From Planctomycetota bacterium (GTDB lineage: Bacteria; Planctomycetota; Planctomycetia; Gemmatales; Gemmataceae), in the NCBI GenBank assembly GCA_003669555.1, contig QWOS01000038.1, positions 1-64,000 on the forward strand: a DNA stretch of 64,000 nt. Reading direction: 5' to 3'. Numbering within the stretch: the stretch's first letter is position 1; each line of letters begins with the position of its first letter. The notes below the pieces were generated by a model that did not search any database, was not told where the DNA came from, and worked only from the letters and a program-made list of their open reading frames with translations. The position numbers and the translations under genes were made by a program. Below are positions 9,028 to 19,738 of this stretch, in pieces.

Positions 9028-10160
9028 AGCAGGCCGGTGCGCTCGAGATCGGCAATCAGTGCGGCCGAGGCCCTGGCCATACCGGTGGCCAAGGGGCCGT
9101 GGTCGCGGCGGATATCCTCATGGCTATCCCAGTTGCGTCGCGGGAAACCGTTGTCACAACCGGACCAGATCTGCACAAATCGCACACCCCGCTCCAGCAG
9201 GCGCCGGGCCACCAGGCACTTGCGGCCCATGGCGTCGGTCTCTTCCAGGTCGTTGATCTCTCGATCGAAGGTGCCCTTACCGTGGTCGAGGCCATAGAGG
9301 CGCAACACCTCGGGGGTTTCACGGCGCCAGTCGAGCGCTTCGGGGGCGGTAGCCTGCAGGCTGGCAGCCAGCTCGTAGGAGCGCAGCCTGGCCTCGAGAC
9401 GGTCATCGCCAGGGCGGTTATCGGCGTGGCGGCGGTTGAGTTCGGCCAAAAGAGTACGGGTGGGCTTCTCGGCCGAAGGCCTGTAACCCGCCGCGTTTCT
9501 GGCAGGGAAAAGGTCGTCGAGCGGTTGTTCCTGTTGTACCCGCAGCACGGTCCCCTGGTGGTTGGCGGGTAGAAAAGCGCTGTCCCAGTTCTTGGGACCG
9601 TTGCTGGGATAGCCCCGGTGATCTGGTAGCACCACGAAGGTGGGCAGGTTGTCGTTGAGGCTGCCCAGGCCATAGCTCACCCAGGCTCCCATACCCGGGA
9701 AGCCGGGGTTCTGGAACCCGGTGGCCTGCAGATAGGTGGACTGGCTATGCACCCCGGTCTTGCCCGCCATATTATGGATGAAGGCCATGCGGTCGGCCAC
9801 CCGTCCCAGGGCCGAGACAGGCTCAGCCAGCATCTTGCCGGAGTCACCATAGGGCTTGAATGGCCAGATGGGGGCCAACCAGGGGCCCAGACCATCCTGA
9901 AAAGCCTCCACTTTCTCGCCGAAGTCGGAGGGCTGGCCGTGCCGCTTCACCAGTTCAGGTTTGAAATCGAACAGGTCGACATGACTGGCCGCCCCAGACA
10001 TGAAGAGTTGCACCACTCGTTTGGCCTTGGCTGGAAACATGGGACCAGGCACGCGCCCTGAAGGGCTGGCGGGTCGCGCCTCGCGGTCGAGCATGGCGGC
10101 CAGGGCAATTCCACCCAAGCCCCCCCCTGCCTGCCAAAGCCAGTGCCTGCGATCGGGCAT
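8709..10160 (-). CDS. DUF1501 domain-containing protein
   Basis: MPDRRHWLWQAGGGLGGIALAAMLDREARP...FMSGAASHVDLFDFKPELVKRHG...[35 protein letters not shown]. Confidence 0.93.
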   Translation of the reverse strand: MPDRRHWLWQAGGGLGGIALAAMLDREARPASPSGRVPGPMFPAKAKRVVQLFMSGAASHVDLFDFKPELVKRHGQPSDFGEKVEAFQDGLGPWLAPIWPFKPYGDSGKMLAEPVSALGRVADRMAFIHNMAGKTGVHSQSTYLQATGFQNPGFPGMGAWVSYGLGSLNDNLPTFVVLPDHRGYPSNGPKNWDSAFLPANHQGTVLRVQQEQPLDDLFPARNAAGYRPSAEKPTRTLLAELNRRHADNRPGDDRLEARLRSYELAASLQATAPEALDWRRETPEVLRLYGLDHGKGTFDREINDLEETDAMGRKCLVARRLLERGVRFVQIWSGCDNGFPRRNWDSHEDIRRDHGPLATGMARASAALIADLERTGLLDDTIVLWTTEFGRMPSSQGGKGRDHNPHCFTNWLAGGGIKGGVSIGPSDAFGFKPANRVGTPVYDVHATILHLLGIDHTRLTVRHNGADRRLTDVHGHVLNELLA

Positions 10161-10171
10161 GAAAAATCCTC

Positions 10172-13081
10172 TTAATCCAGATAGGTGAACTCGTTCAAGT
10201 TGAACAGCAGGCGCGCCAGCGCCGGCGCGCCCTCGTTGCGGAGCAATGAACCCAGTAGCCGGGCTTCGTCGGGGGTCGCCGGGCGGCCAAGGGCTTCAAA
10301 AACCGCCTGACTCGCCGCTTTGGCTGGATCAAGAGCTCCCAGCCGCTCCCCAAAGTGGCGGGCCATCACCAGGGCAAAGCGGCTATTCAGTAGCGCCAGT
10401 GCCTGCTGCGGCGTGATGCTTTCGTTGCGGCGATCCACCAGCATGGAGGCGTCAGCGCAGTCGAGACAAGTAAGAAACGGCTGCTGCTGGCTGCGCACCA
10501 CAAATCGATAGACCGTGCGCCTGTGGCTTTTGGGATCTTCCGGATCGTGCAGGTGGTACTGATAGTGGGGCGAATGCTCGGGCTTTTCCACCACGAAGTC
10601 CTTGAAGCCTGGGCCATACATGGTCCGGTCGAGTTTACCTGAAAGCAGCAGCATGGTGTCGCGGAGTTGCTCGCTATCGAGCTTCTGCCGGTTGGCGCGC
10701 CAGAAAAGGGTATTGCCGGCGTCCAGCGCGGCATGGTCAGGAATGTCAGCGGAGCTTTGGCGGTAGGTGGCACTGGTGAGGATATGCCGGTGCAACGCTT
10801 TCAGGGAGCCCTTTTGGTCGCGAAGGTACAGTGCCAGATGGTCTAGCAGTTCGGGATGTGGGCTGAGTTGCCCCTGCCGGCCATAGTCACTGGGGGTTTC
10901 CACCAGACCGCGGCCGGTGTGCCACCGCCAGACCCGGTTGGCAATGACGCGCCAGAAGAGCGGATTGTCAGGGTGAGTGACCCAGCGCGCCAGGGCAGCA
11001 CGGCGTTCGCCCTCCGGCTGGCTGGCCTCGATAAGGAAATCCGCGGGAGCATGGGTGAGCAGGGACAGGCCACCGGGGGTGACCGGCTTGCCTGGCTGGG
11101 TGACATTGCCCCGCCTGAGAACGGTGATAGGCCGGGGCTTGCCGCTGGTGCCCTTGAACGCACCGGACCCCGAGTGCACGGTGCCGCAATAAACCACAGC
11201 GGGTTTTGGCAGGGCATCGCGTCGCGCCTGCATTTGGTCCAGCTCAGTGCGGAGTTCCACCATGCGTTTCTGATCAGCGGCTGACAGCACCTGGCTTTCC
11301 AGGGCGGCGATCTTTTTTTGCACCGCGGCAAGTTGTTCGGGCATGACCGGTTTGCCGGCATGGTGAATACCGTCCGTGAGATTGCTGGCGCGCCATCGGG
11401 GTGGGGCCTCGATGCTGCCACTGGCAGTGACCGGAGCGCCCAGGGCCAGGTTTTTTCCGGTGGCATCCTCCACCCTCATTTCAGCCACAGCGGCGATGAA
11501 ATCACTTTCCCGAGCCCGCAGGCGTGTCACAGTCAGGCGAATGAAGCGGGCTTTGCCCATGGCAGGAGCAACCACAGGCGATATCCCCGGATTAACCAGG
11601 TCGGCCTGTTGCTCAAAGAGCAGAATGGCTTTCTTGAAGTCGGCGGTTTCGCTTGCTTCCAGTTTCCAGCGAACCGGGAAACCGAATCCTGCGCCGATAT
11701 TGGCAAAATCATCCCAGCAGGGCTCCAGTATAATGCGGCTGAAGGGGCGGGCTGTGCCCAGATCGACCTGCACCCAGTGCACGGCGCCAGCCTTGTTTTC
11801 AATCGGGCTGTGCCAACCGTATTCAGCGGCGGGTGAGCGTGGTGATTTTCCCAGGCTTTCTGCTTCAGCACGGGCTGTGCGTATCTGCTGGTCGATGGCG
11901 GGAACCCGCCTGGAAACAATCTGGGCGACCCCAGACTGGACAGCGGCAATTTTCTCATTCAGCTCCTGATCCTGTCGCGCCACGGCAGGGTCGGCAAAGT
12001 AGCGGCGGTCGGCCCGGTCGATAGCGGCAAAGACCGCTTGCAGACGGTAGTATTCTTCCTGCGGAATGGGATCGAACTTGTGATTGTGGCACTGGGCGCA
12101 CTGAGCCGTAAGGCCCAGAAAGCTAGTGATCACCGTGCCCACCATATCGTCACGGTCGAGGTGCCGGGCCACCCTGCCGTCAATCTTGGTCTCGGGCACT
12201 TCGGCATGGCCAATCAAGACCCACGGCCCGGCGGAAAGCATTCCCAGGGCTTCGATGGCACCTGGATCACCCGGATAAAGCACATCACCGGCAATCTGTT
12301 CCCGGGCAAAACGGTCATAGGGCATGTCGGCATTGAGGGCCCGGATCAGGTGGTCGCGGTAAGGCCAGGCGTTGGGCCGGGGCTGATCCTTGTCATAGCC
12401 ATGGGTGTCGGCATAATGGACCAGATCGAGCCACAAGCGGGCCCAGCGTTCACCGTAGGCCGGACTTGCCAGCAGGCGTTCCACAACCCTTTCAAACGCC
12501 CCAGGCGATTGGTCAGCCAGAAAACCGGTGATCTCGGCTGGGCTGGGGGGCAAGCCGGTGAGGTCGAAGGTAACCCGGCGCAACAGGGCTGCTTTTTCCG
12601 CAGGCGGCGACAGATCCCAGCCCTTGACGGCAAGTGCCTTGCGAATGAACCCATCCACAGGGTGTTGACCTGGGGGAGCCGTAGGCCGGGCCAGGGGCAG
12701 GAAGGCCCACCAGGCAGGCTCGGTCTGGGCGGGAAGTTTGGCGCCGGCGGCAATCCAGCCGCGCACCAGGGCTATCTCGGCTGGCCGGAGGGGATCTCCC
12801 CTGGGTGGCATGCGGTCAGCCAAATCGGTGCTGCTGATTTTTTTCAGCAGCAGGCTGGAGTCAGGTTTGCCGGGCACAACTGACGGGCCCGATTCCCCTC
12901 CAGCCAACAACTGTTTGGCCAGGTCGAGCCTTAATCCACCCCGCGCCTTGTCGCCATGGCAAGACAGACAGTTTTTCGCCAGAATCGGCTGAATATCGCG
13001 CTGAAAATCAACCGGCTGAGCCGGAGAACCCTGGGACGCTCCGGCCTGGTGAAGCAGCAGGAACAGGCTGGCGACAAGCAT
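10172..13081 (-). CDS. PSCyt1 / DUF1549 / DUF1553 protein
   Basis: Signal peptide; ILAKNCLSCHGDKARGGLRLD haem-binding motif; PAYGERWARLWLDLVHYADTHGYDKD (DUF1549); HPDNPLFWRVIANRVWRWHTGRGLVETPSDYG (DUF1553). Confidence 0.94.
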   Translation of the reverse strand: MLVASLFLLLHQAGASQGSPAQPVDFQRDIQPILAKNCLSCHGDKARGGLRLDLAKQLLAGGESGPSVVPGKPDSSLLLKKISSTDLADRMPPRGDPLRPAEIALVRGWIAAGAKLPAQTEPAWWAFLPLARPTAPPGQHPVDGFIRKALAVKGWDLSPPAEKAALLRRVTFDLTGLPPSPAEITGFLADQSPGAFERVVERLLASPAYGERWARLWLDLVHYADTHGYDKDQPRPNAWPYRDHLIRALNADMPYDRFAREQIAGDVLYPGDPGAIEALGMLSAGPWVLIGHAEVPETKIDGRVARHLDRDDMVGTVITSFLGLTAQCAQCHNHKFDPIPQEEYYRLQAVFAAIDRADRRYFADPAVARQDQELNEKIAAVQSGVAQIVSRRVPAIDQQIRTARAEAESLGKSPRSPAAEYGWHSPIENKAGAVHWVQVDLGTARPFSRIILEPCWDDFANIGAGFGFPVRWKLEASETADFKKAILLFEQQADLVNPGISPVVAPAMGKARFIRLTVTRLRARESDFIAAVAEMRVEDATGKNLALGAPVTASGSIEAPPRWRASNLTDGIHHAGKPVMPEQLAAVQKKIAALESQVLSAADQKRMVELRTELDQMQARRDALPKPAVVYCGTVHSGSGAFKGTSGKPRPITVLRRGNVTQPGKPVTPGGLSLLTHAPADFLIEASQPEGERRAALARWVTHPDNPLFWRVIANRVWRWHTGRGLVETPSDYGRQGQLSPHPELLDHLALYLRDQKGSLKALHRHILTSATYRQSSADIPDHAALDAGNTLFWRANRQKLDSEQLRDTMLLLSGKLDRTMYGPGFKDFVVEKPEHSPHYQYHLHDPEDPKSHRRTVYRFVVRSQQQPFLTCLDCADASMLVDRRNESITPQQALALLNSRFALVMARHFGERLGALDPAKAASQAVFEALGRPATPDEARLLGSLLRNEGAPALARLLFNLNEFTYLD

Positions 13082-13368
13082 GCGGAAACCTCGTGGACAG
13101 GGCCATTCCGGGCATAATCAGGGCAGGTAGAGCCAAGGCCGTGGGGTCAACCTGTTCCCCCTCAAGCCTAGCCGATGGACAACCAAAGCCAGCCGGAACC
13201 CCAAAGCGGGAATACATCCTATTATGGACCATACGCTTGAAGGGTGCAATCAGCAATCACATAGTCAGTCTTGGCGATCCCCTGGAAAAGTGATTCGACT
13301 CCAATGACAGAAGAGGCCGCATCTGTGCCACGGGCCGCGATAGGGCCGCCATCCCGTGGCCACAGGGT

Positions 13369-14688
13369 TCAGGTTGAATCCGGAGGGGCATCGAGACGCG
13401 GCAGGGGGGCATGGGGGTAGTCAACCGGCTGGTAGCGGATGGAGAGTTCGGGAGTCAGCAGCTTTTCGTGATTATGAATTCGGGAGGTCAGCGCCCGGTC
13501 GAGAATGCCGCTCGTCAGCAAGGTCCGCTCAACAGGATAGCTGGGCCGACCGGTGTGAAACATGCGCTCGATGCCTTTCAGCAACCAGGCAAAGTGCGGA
13601 TGACTGGGCTTTGGTTGCTCATTAAAACGGGTGGCGAGGAGTTCCCCCTGCCCCTTGAGCCGAATGGCGACCGAAGTGCCTTGGGCAACTTCCGGGAGCA
13701 TGAAAACAGCTCCAGTCAATCCATCATTGTATTCAAACAGGAACAGGGTAGCCCCGTCGCCATGCCGGGGGTCCTGTTGCGTGTGTGGCACCGCAGCGAA
13801 CGCGGCGTCAAACAGTTTTTTGGAAACGAGGCCGCGATCGATTGTTTGCCACACCGCTTCGCCCTGGAGGCATCGCACCCATCTGACACCGGACTCCGCC
13901 CCGCGTCGGCGCTCCACATGGCACTGAAAAAACTCCAGGGTATGACTGCCGTAAATATCCAGTCCAGAGTAGCCAATTCCCACGGCCATTTGGATATCCG
14001 AACCGAGCGGAAGCGAAATCTCGGGCACGCGAGCCCCCACTGTCATCGAAGAACCAGCCATGAACGGGATTTTCAACGCCACAGCCCGATCGTACATCCA
14101 TTTCGCATCCACCCATTCGGGGCCAAGGTGTTTATCGCTGAAGACCGGAACGACTCGACCGAACTTCTCAAAAGCAGCAGCGATTTCGGTGAAAAATCGT
14201 CGGCGCGGATACAGGTGCTGGCCCAGATCGTTCCAGGGATAATCGCCGTGCTCGCCAATGCTGATCACACCATCCACCGGAATATGATTCCCGCCCAGAG
14301 TCAATGCCTTTTCGATGGAGTCAAAAATCGGCACGCCATACTTCTTTGACATGGCCCTGGCCATGTCCTTGTCTGGGAACTGATCAACATACATCGAAGC
14401 CAGTTTCAATGCCGGACCAGGCCCGCCATCCTGTTTCCAGCCTTCGAGGATCTTGCCGAGCAGCACATCCGCGTGCAAGCCTTTCTGGTAGGCCGTCATG
14501 ATTGCGGCCACCGACCGGAAGGCGAGTGGCTTTCCGGATGTTGCCGGTCGCGCAATTGTGGCAGGTGAAAGGATCCCCGCTGCCGCTATTGCGCCCGCGA
14601 GCCAGGTGCGCCGTGACGGATCGGAGATGACCACAGGATACTTGATCATCAGGGACTCCAAAAAAATTAATATCCAAAATGGTTTCAA
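13369..14688 (-). CDS. Putative secreted (Tat-like) Gfo/Idh/MocA-like protein of unknown function
   Basis: Long ORF in the local minus-strand gene context; SRRTWLAGAIAAAGIL leader from an internal Met (~14649); IGEHGDYPWNDLGQHLYPRRRFF motif. Confidence 0.7.
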   Translation of the reverse strand: MKPFWILIFLESLMIKYPVVISDPSRRTWLAGAIAAAGILSPATIARPATSGKPLAFRSVAAIMTAYQKGLHADVLLGKILEGWKQDGGPGPALKLASMYVDQFPDKDMARAMSKKYGVPIFDSIEKALTLGGNHIPVDGVISIGEHGDYPWNDLGQHLYPRRRFFTEIAAAFEKFGRVVPVFSDKHLGPEWVDAKWMYDRAVALKIPFMAGSSMTVGARVPEISLPLGSDIQMAVGIGYSGLDIYGSHTLEFFQCHVERRRGAESGVRWVRCLQGEAVWQTIDRGLVSKKLFDAAFAAVPHTQQDPRHGDGATLFLFEYNDGLTGAVFMLPEVAQGTSVAIRLKGQGELLATRFNEQPKPSHPHFAWLLKGIERMFHTGRPSYPVERTLLTSGILDRALTSRIHNHEKLLTPELSIRYQPVDYPHAPLPRLDAPPDST

Positions 14689-14798
14689 TCAGGGCATTTC
14701 GATTACGCCCGTGGATCGCAATTCTGCCCAATTCAGCCGCAGGCTGTCTCCGGATTTGCCCCGTATTCATCGCCCGGAACCAGATGCGGTGCCCTGCC

Positions 14799-15926
14799 CT
14801 ATTGTTGCGGCTTCACCATCGCAAAATCCTGCCCCAGACGGTCAGCGATGATGATGGCCGCCAGCACGCGGTCGGGGGTAACGGCCACGCTTTCGTTGTG
14901 GATGCTCTCGCCCTGGGCGCAAGCCCCTTCGGCTGCGGCCTGAAGTTCGGCCTGGGTGGGATTGGTGCAGCCCAGGGCGGCCAGGTGGCTGGGCAGACCC
15001 ACACTCTGGCAGAATTCCAGCACCTGACGGATTTGCAGGGCTGGAGCCCCCGTAAGGACCAACCCTACCAGCACGCCGAAAGCAACCTTTTCCCCGTGCA
15101 GGGCATGGTGACAGGCAGGGATGCGGGTGAGCCCGTTGTGAACCGCATGGGCTGTGGCCAGACCGCCTGATTCGAAGCCCAGCCCCGACAGCAGCGTGTT
15201 GGCTTCCACCACCCGTTCGAAGGCTGGGGTGACCATCCGCGCCAGGCAGGCAGCGATGGCGTGGGGGCCATCGGCCTGGATGGTGTCGTAACAGAGTCGG
15301 GCAATGGCACCTGCCGCCAGGGTGGCCAGCCCTCCGCAGACATTCGCTGATCCCGACCGGCGGCAGCTCTCAGCCTCGAACCAGGTGGACAAGGCGTCCC
15401 CCAGGCCGGCGACGAGGAAGCGGACCGGCGCGCGGGCGATGATGGCAGTATCGACCAGCACGGCGGTTGGGTTGCGGCTGCGCAAATAGTGGCTGAAACT
15501 GCCATCCACCTGATAGATGACCGTGGTGGCACTGGTGGGGGCATCGGTGGAGGCAACGGTGGGCGCCGAGATAAACGGCACACAGCCTGCCAGGTGGGCG
15601 GCGGCCCGGGCGGTATCAATCACCTTGCCCCCACCCAGACCCACCACAGCGCCATAGCCCCCCTGCTGGATGGCGTGTACCGCGTTGTCAATCTCGGGAC
15701 TGGTACACTCGCCGGTGAACGGATGATGTACCAGGTTGGAATGCTGGCCAAAAATGCCCCCTGCCTGGGCCCAGGCGTTGGGCCCGGCCAGGATGAGCGC
15801 CTTGTCACAATTGAGGCCCTGCACCAGTTCTGGCAGGCCTGCCAGAACCCCAGGCCCTTGTTTGTAGAGGGACGGAAACTGGGCGATGGCGTGAAGGGCG
15901 GTCATGGTTGCTCCTGGTGAGGTCAA
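14799..15926 (-). CDS. gldA: Glycerol dehydrogenase-like iron-containing alcohol dehydrogenase
   Basis: VGLGGGKVIDTARAAAH, APTVASTDAPTSATTVIY, AGLGDALSTWFEA, HGEKVAFG. Start may be Met at 15905. Confidence 0.87.
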   Translation of the reverse strand: MTSPGATMTALHAIAQFPSLYKQGPGVLAGLPELVQGLNCDKALILAGPNAWAQAGGIFGQHSNLVHHPFTGECTSPEIDNAVHAIQQGGYGAVVGLGGGKVIDTARAAAHLAGCVPFISAPTVASTDAPTSATTVIYQVDGSFSHYLRSRNPTAVLVDTAIIARAPVRFLVAGLGDALSTWFEAESCRRSGSANVCGGLATLAAGAIARLCYDTIQADGPHAIAACLARMVTPAFERVVEANTLLSGLGFESGGLATAHAVHNGLTRIPACHHALHGEKVAFGVLVGLVLTGAPALQIRQVLEFCQSVGLPSHLAALGCTNPTQAELQAAAEGACAQGESIHNESVAVTPDRVLAAIIIADRLGQDFAMVKPQQ

Positions 15927-17360
15927 TCAAACAAGCACCGCCTGGTTGACTTCACCCTCGTTGATGGTTGGGCGCTCGGGACGGCCTTTGTGGCGAAAAA
16001 TCAGGCGGGTGTGATCAAGCCCCAGCAAATGGAGGATGGTGGCGTGCAAATCGTGAATGTGCATGCGGTTGTCGTTGATGGCACGCAGCCCCAGTTCGTC
16101 AGTCTCGCCCACTGTGCGACCACCGCGCAAGCCGGCGCCGGCCATCCACATGGAGAATCCCCAGGGGTTGTGATCCCGGCCGTCGCCCTTCTCGCTCATG
16201 GGAGTACGGCCAAATTCACCGCCCCAGATCACCAGGGTGTCGGCAAGGAGGCCGCGTTGTTTCAGGTCGGCCAGCAGCCCCGCCACCGGCTGATCCATTC
16301 CGCCACACATCAGTTCATGGTTTTTTTCGATATTGGTGTGCGCATCCCAGCGGCTGCCCGCGCCGGAGTAGAGCTGAATGAAGCGGACGCCGCGTTCGGC
16401 GAGTCGCCGCGCCAGCAGGCACATTTTCCCGAAGTTGGCGGTGTTCTTGTTGTCGATACCATAGAGCTTTTTAGTCGCTGCTGTCTCATGGGCCAAATCC
16501 ACGGCTCCGGGGGCCTCGGCCTGCAGACGGTAGGCCAGTTCCTGGCTGGCGATGCGTGAGGACAGTTCTTCCTGGCCAGGGCGTTCGGCCTGATGGGTGG
16601 TGTTGAGGGAATTGACCAGATCGCGACGCAAGCGGGCCCGTCCGGGTAACAGCTTGGCGTCAGCCTCAAGCCCAGGCAGGGGTTTGGCGCCATTCTCCAG
16701 TTTGGTTCCCTGGTAAAGACCCGGCATGAAGCCAGCGCCCCAGTTGCGGGGACCGTTGGTGATACCGGCTGAACCATCGGTGAGAACCACATACCCGGGC
16801 AGGTTTTCCGCCTCGTTGCCCAAACCGTAGAGGGTCCATGCTCCCAGGGAGGGACGCCCAGCCAGCGGCGAACCGGTGTTCATCTGGCAAACGCCCGCGG
16901 AATGGTTGATGGCATCGCACCACAGGCCGCGCAGCACCAGCATGTCATCGGCCTGGCGGGCCAGGTGAGGGATCCAGTCGGAAAACCACAGGCCACCCTT
17001 GCCATGGCGGGTCCACTGGCGCTGGCACTCCAGCAGCGGCGCTTCAGCAGTGCCCATGGAAGTGACTGGAGTGCCAAAGCTGGCTGGCATTTTCTGGCCG
17101 GCCAGCTTGTTGAGAAGAGGCTTGGGATCGAGAAGGTCGATATGGCTGGGGCCGCCCTCCATGAAGAGAAAAATCACCCGTTTGGCGCGGGGCTTGAAAT
17201 GCGGAAGAATGGCTCCGTTTGCGCTGGAAGCCCCACGGGATGACTCCAGGGCGAGTACGGCCGAGGCCATGGCACCAAAACCCAGCCCCGCATTCCATAG
17301 CCAGGCGCGACGGTCAAGGAATCCTGGCAGGTCAGGTTTATCGGAAAGCATTGGCATCAA
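15927..17360 (-). CDS. DUF1501 domain-containing protein
   Basis: FLDRRAWLWNAGLGFGAMASAVL...FLFMEGGPSHIDLLDPKP...GGEFGRTPMSEKGDGRDHNPWGFSMWMAGAGLRGG. Confidence 0.93.
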   Translation of the reverse strand: MMPMLSDKPDLPGFLDRRAWLWNAGLGFGAMASAVLALESSRGASSANGAILPHFKPRAKRVIFLFMEGGPSHIDLLDPKPLLNKLAGQKMPASFGTPVTSMGTAEAPLLECQRQWTRHGKGGLWFSDWIPHLARQADDMLVLRGLWCDAINHSAGVCQMNTGSPLAGRPSLGAWTLYGLGNEAENLPGYVVLTDGSAGITNGPRNWGAGFMPGLYQGTKLENGAKPLPGLEADAKLLPGRARLRRDLVNSLNTTHQAERPGQEELSSRIASQELAYRLQAEAPGAVDLAHETAATKKLYGIDNKNTANFGKMCLLARRLAERGVRFIQLYSGAGSRWDAHTNIEKNHELMCGGMDQPVAGLLADLKQRGLLADTLVIWGGEFGRTPMSEKGDGRDHNPWGFSMWMAGAGLRGGRTVGETDELGLRAINDNRMHIHDLHATILHLLGLDHTRLIFRHKGRPERPTINEGEVNQAVLV

Positions 17361-19738
17361 TCCAGATAAAGATAAGCGTTGGACTGCAGCACGGCAGCAG
17401 CCAGGTCTGTCAGTTCGGCATCACCCGGAGCCCCCCCCTGGCGAAGCAGATCCCGGGCAATGGACAATTCACCCGGCGAGGCGGGTCGTCCCAGGGCCCG
17501 CAGGTACAATTCCGTCGCTCGCTGCTCCCCACTGTCGCCCTGCGCACAGAGGCTGGCCAGCCCCGTGGCGGATTGGCTGGTGAGGGTACCGTTACGCAGC
17601 AGCAGGGTTTGCACCACGGTGATGGTGTTCTGACGGAGCGGGGTGCTGAGCACGCCATCGGCGGCGTCGAAGGCAGCAAGAAACTGGTCCCGGTTGTTAC
17701 GCTTGAAAGGCAGGTACAGGGATCGCCGGTTTTTGTCGCCAGCAACAGTGGGGCCGCCCGCCGCGTGGTCCAGTTTGCCGGAGGCGGCGAGCATGCCATC
17801 ACGGATCTCCTCGGCAGTGAGACGCCGGAAGGGACCGCGCCATAGCAGCCGATTATCGGGATCCTGCAAACGGCAATCGGCCTCGTTGGCATGGTTGCTG
17901 GAGCGGCTGTAGGTGTCCCCCAGCACCACCCGGCGGATGAGAGGCTTGAGCTTCCAGCCCCCGGCGATGAAGTCGGCTGCCAGCAGGTCCAGCAAGGCGG
18001 GGTGACTGGGACGGTCGCCCAGGGTACCGAAATCGGAGGTGGTGCTGACGATCCCGTTCCCCAGCAAGGCGGCCCAGACCCGGTTGACCATCACCCGGGC
18101 TGTGAGGGGGTGGTCGGGCCTGGTGATCCAGGTGGCCAGGGCAGAGCGTCGACCCGTGCTTTCGGACCGGGGTGTGATGACCGGCTCAGGGAGGCGGTCG
18201 AGCAACAAGGGGGTGGCTGGCAGAACCGCTTCGGTTTTTCCCCGGCGTGTGAAACTGCTGGAGGGGGCAGTGGCGGCGATATCGGCGGCCACCAGCACTG
18301 TTTCGGGTGCCTTGGGCCTGGCGGCAGATAGTTCCAGGTACAGGTCGCGCCAGGTCTCGCGGGAATCGCCAGCCGGGAAATGGTTCTCCAGATGGTCATA
18401 TTCGTAATCGACCTGCCGCCAGGCGAGGTCGCGCACCTGGCGGTCGCGGGGTCCGAGTGTGGCCGGATCGGCCTTCAAAAGCTTCTGGATTTCCGGGGGA
18501 AATTTCTCAATGGCTCCCGCACGGGCTTTGGCGCGGGCTGGGGCCTCCAGCTCCTGCAACCTGGCCAGTCGGGCCTGGTTGATGATGCGCCAGCGGGCCA
18601 GAGCAGCAGTCTGTTCTACTTGCCTGGTGGCATCAGTGGCCACACCTGCCGGCCATGCCAAGGCCGTGAAATAAGCACGCAGGGCATGGTAGTCGCGCTG
18701 GCGCAGGGGATCGTATTTGTGATCATGGCAGCGGGCGCAGGCCAGGCCCAGGCCAAGCATCACATCGGATGTCACATCGGTGATTTCGTCGAGGATGGTG
18801 TCCCACTGTCCAGCGGAATCGCGCTGATTGTATTCGTAGGTTCCCAGGCGCAAGTAACCCAGAGCAGGCTGAACCAGAGCATTATTCGGCTCCAGTTCAT
18901 CGGCCGCCAACTGCAAGCGCAAGAAACGATCGTAGGGCATGTCAGCATTGAGGGCCCCCACCACCCAGTCGCGGTAACGCCAAGCCTGGGGCCGGAACTC
19001 GTCCTGGCGGTAACCATCAGAATCGGCATAGCGCACCAGATCCAGCCAAAGCCTGCCCCATTTTTCGCCATAGGCGGGGTTGGCAAGCAGGGTATCGACC
19101 ACGCGTTCTCGCGCTTCGCGCGATGGAACCGCCAGGAATTCCCGGGCAGTTTTTGGCGTGGGGGGCAAGCCGGTGAGGTCAAGGTGGACCCGCCTGAGCC
19201 AGGCTGAGGGCTCCGCAGCAGGGGCAGGTTGTAGCTTCCTGGCTGCCAGAGTGGTCAGCACGAGGCGGTCGTAGGCATCCGGGCCGACTTTTCCGGTGGT
19301 CAGGGAGGGGGAACTGATGGGCTGCACAGACCACCACTCCCGGTCGGCGGCTGTTACCGAACCGGGGCGCCGCAAAGGGGGACCCAGATCGGCAGGGGCT
19401 GCTGGCCACGGGGCACCGGATTCTATCCAGCGCGATAACACAGCCACCTGGCCAGGTTCCAGCCGTTTGCCAGGCGGCATGGCGGGCACCCCCTCGGCAT
19501 GCCGTATCACCTGCAAGAGCAGGCTGGTGGAGGGATTTTTCAGATTCAGGGGTGGGACGGAATCACCGGAATCAGTCAGGCCTGCCCGACTGTCAAGGAC
19601 TACGCCACCCTTGCTCTTGCCTGCCGCATGGCTGTGGCAGCGGAAACAATGCTCCTTCAACAGCGGCAAAACTTCCCGGGGGAAGTCTGGCTGGCTACCC
19701 GCAAGGAGGAGCAAAAAGGAAAACCATTCCAGAGGCAC
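17357..19738 (-). CDS. PSCyt1 / DUF1549 / DUF1553 protein
   Basis: LLKEHCFRCHSHAAGKSKGGVVLDSRAGL; PAYGEKWGRLWLDLVRYADSDGYRQDEFRP; CARCHDHKYDPL; HPLTARVMVNRVWAALLGNGIVSTTSDFG. Confidence 0.93.
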   Translation of the reverse strand: MPLEWFSFLLLLAGSQPDFPREVLPLLKEHCFRCHSHAAGKSKGGVVLDSRAGLTDSGDSVPPLNLKNPSTSLLLQVIRHAEGVPAMPPGKRLEPGQVAVLSRWIESGAPWPAAPADLGPPLRRPGSVTAADREWWSVQPISSPSLTTGKVGPDAYDRLVLTTLAARKLQPAPAAEPSAWLRRVHLDLTGLPPTPKTAREFLAVPSREARERVVDTLLANPAYGEKWGRLWLDLVRYADSDGYRQDEFRPQAWRYRDWVVGALNADMPYDRFLRLQLAADELEPNNALVQPALGYLRLGTYEYNQRDSAGQWDTILDEITDVTSDVMLGLGLACARCHDHKYDPLRQRDYHALRAYFTALAWPAGVATDATRQVEQTAALARWRIINQARLARLQELEAPARAKARAGAIEKFPPEIQKLLKADPATLGPRDRQVRDLAWRQVDYEYDHLENHFPAGDSRETWRDLYLELSAARPKAPETVLVAADIAATAPSSSFTRRGKTEAVLPATPLLLDRLPEPVITPRSESTGRRSALATWITRPDHPLTARVMVNRVWAALLGNGIVSTTSDFGTLGDRPSHPALLDLLAADFIAGGWKLKPLIRRVVLGDTYSRSSNHANEADCRLQDPDNRLLWRGPFRRLTAEEIRDGMLAASGKLDHAAGGPTVAGDKNRRSLYLPFKRNNRDQFLAAFDAADGVLSTPLRQNTITVVQTLLLRNGTLTSQSATGLASLCAQGDSGEQRATELYLRALGRPASPGELSIARDLLRQGGAPGDAELTDLAAAVLQSNAYLYLD

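Noticed and set aside
8637-9572. 311-aa plus-strand ORF and its shorter relative at 3590-4000 (+)
   Set aside because: Both are antisense readings of DUF1501 sequence; they look alike only because the DUF1501 3' end is duplicated.
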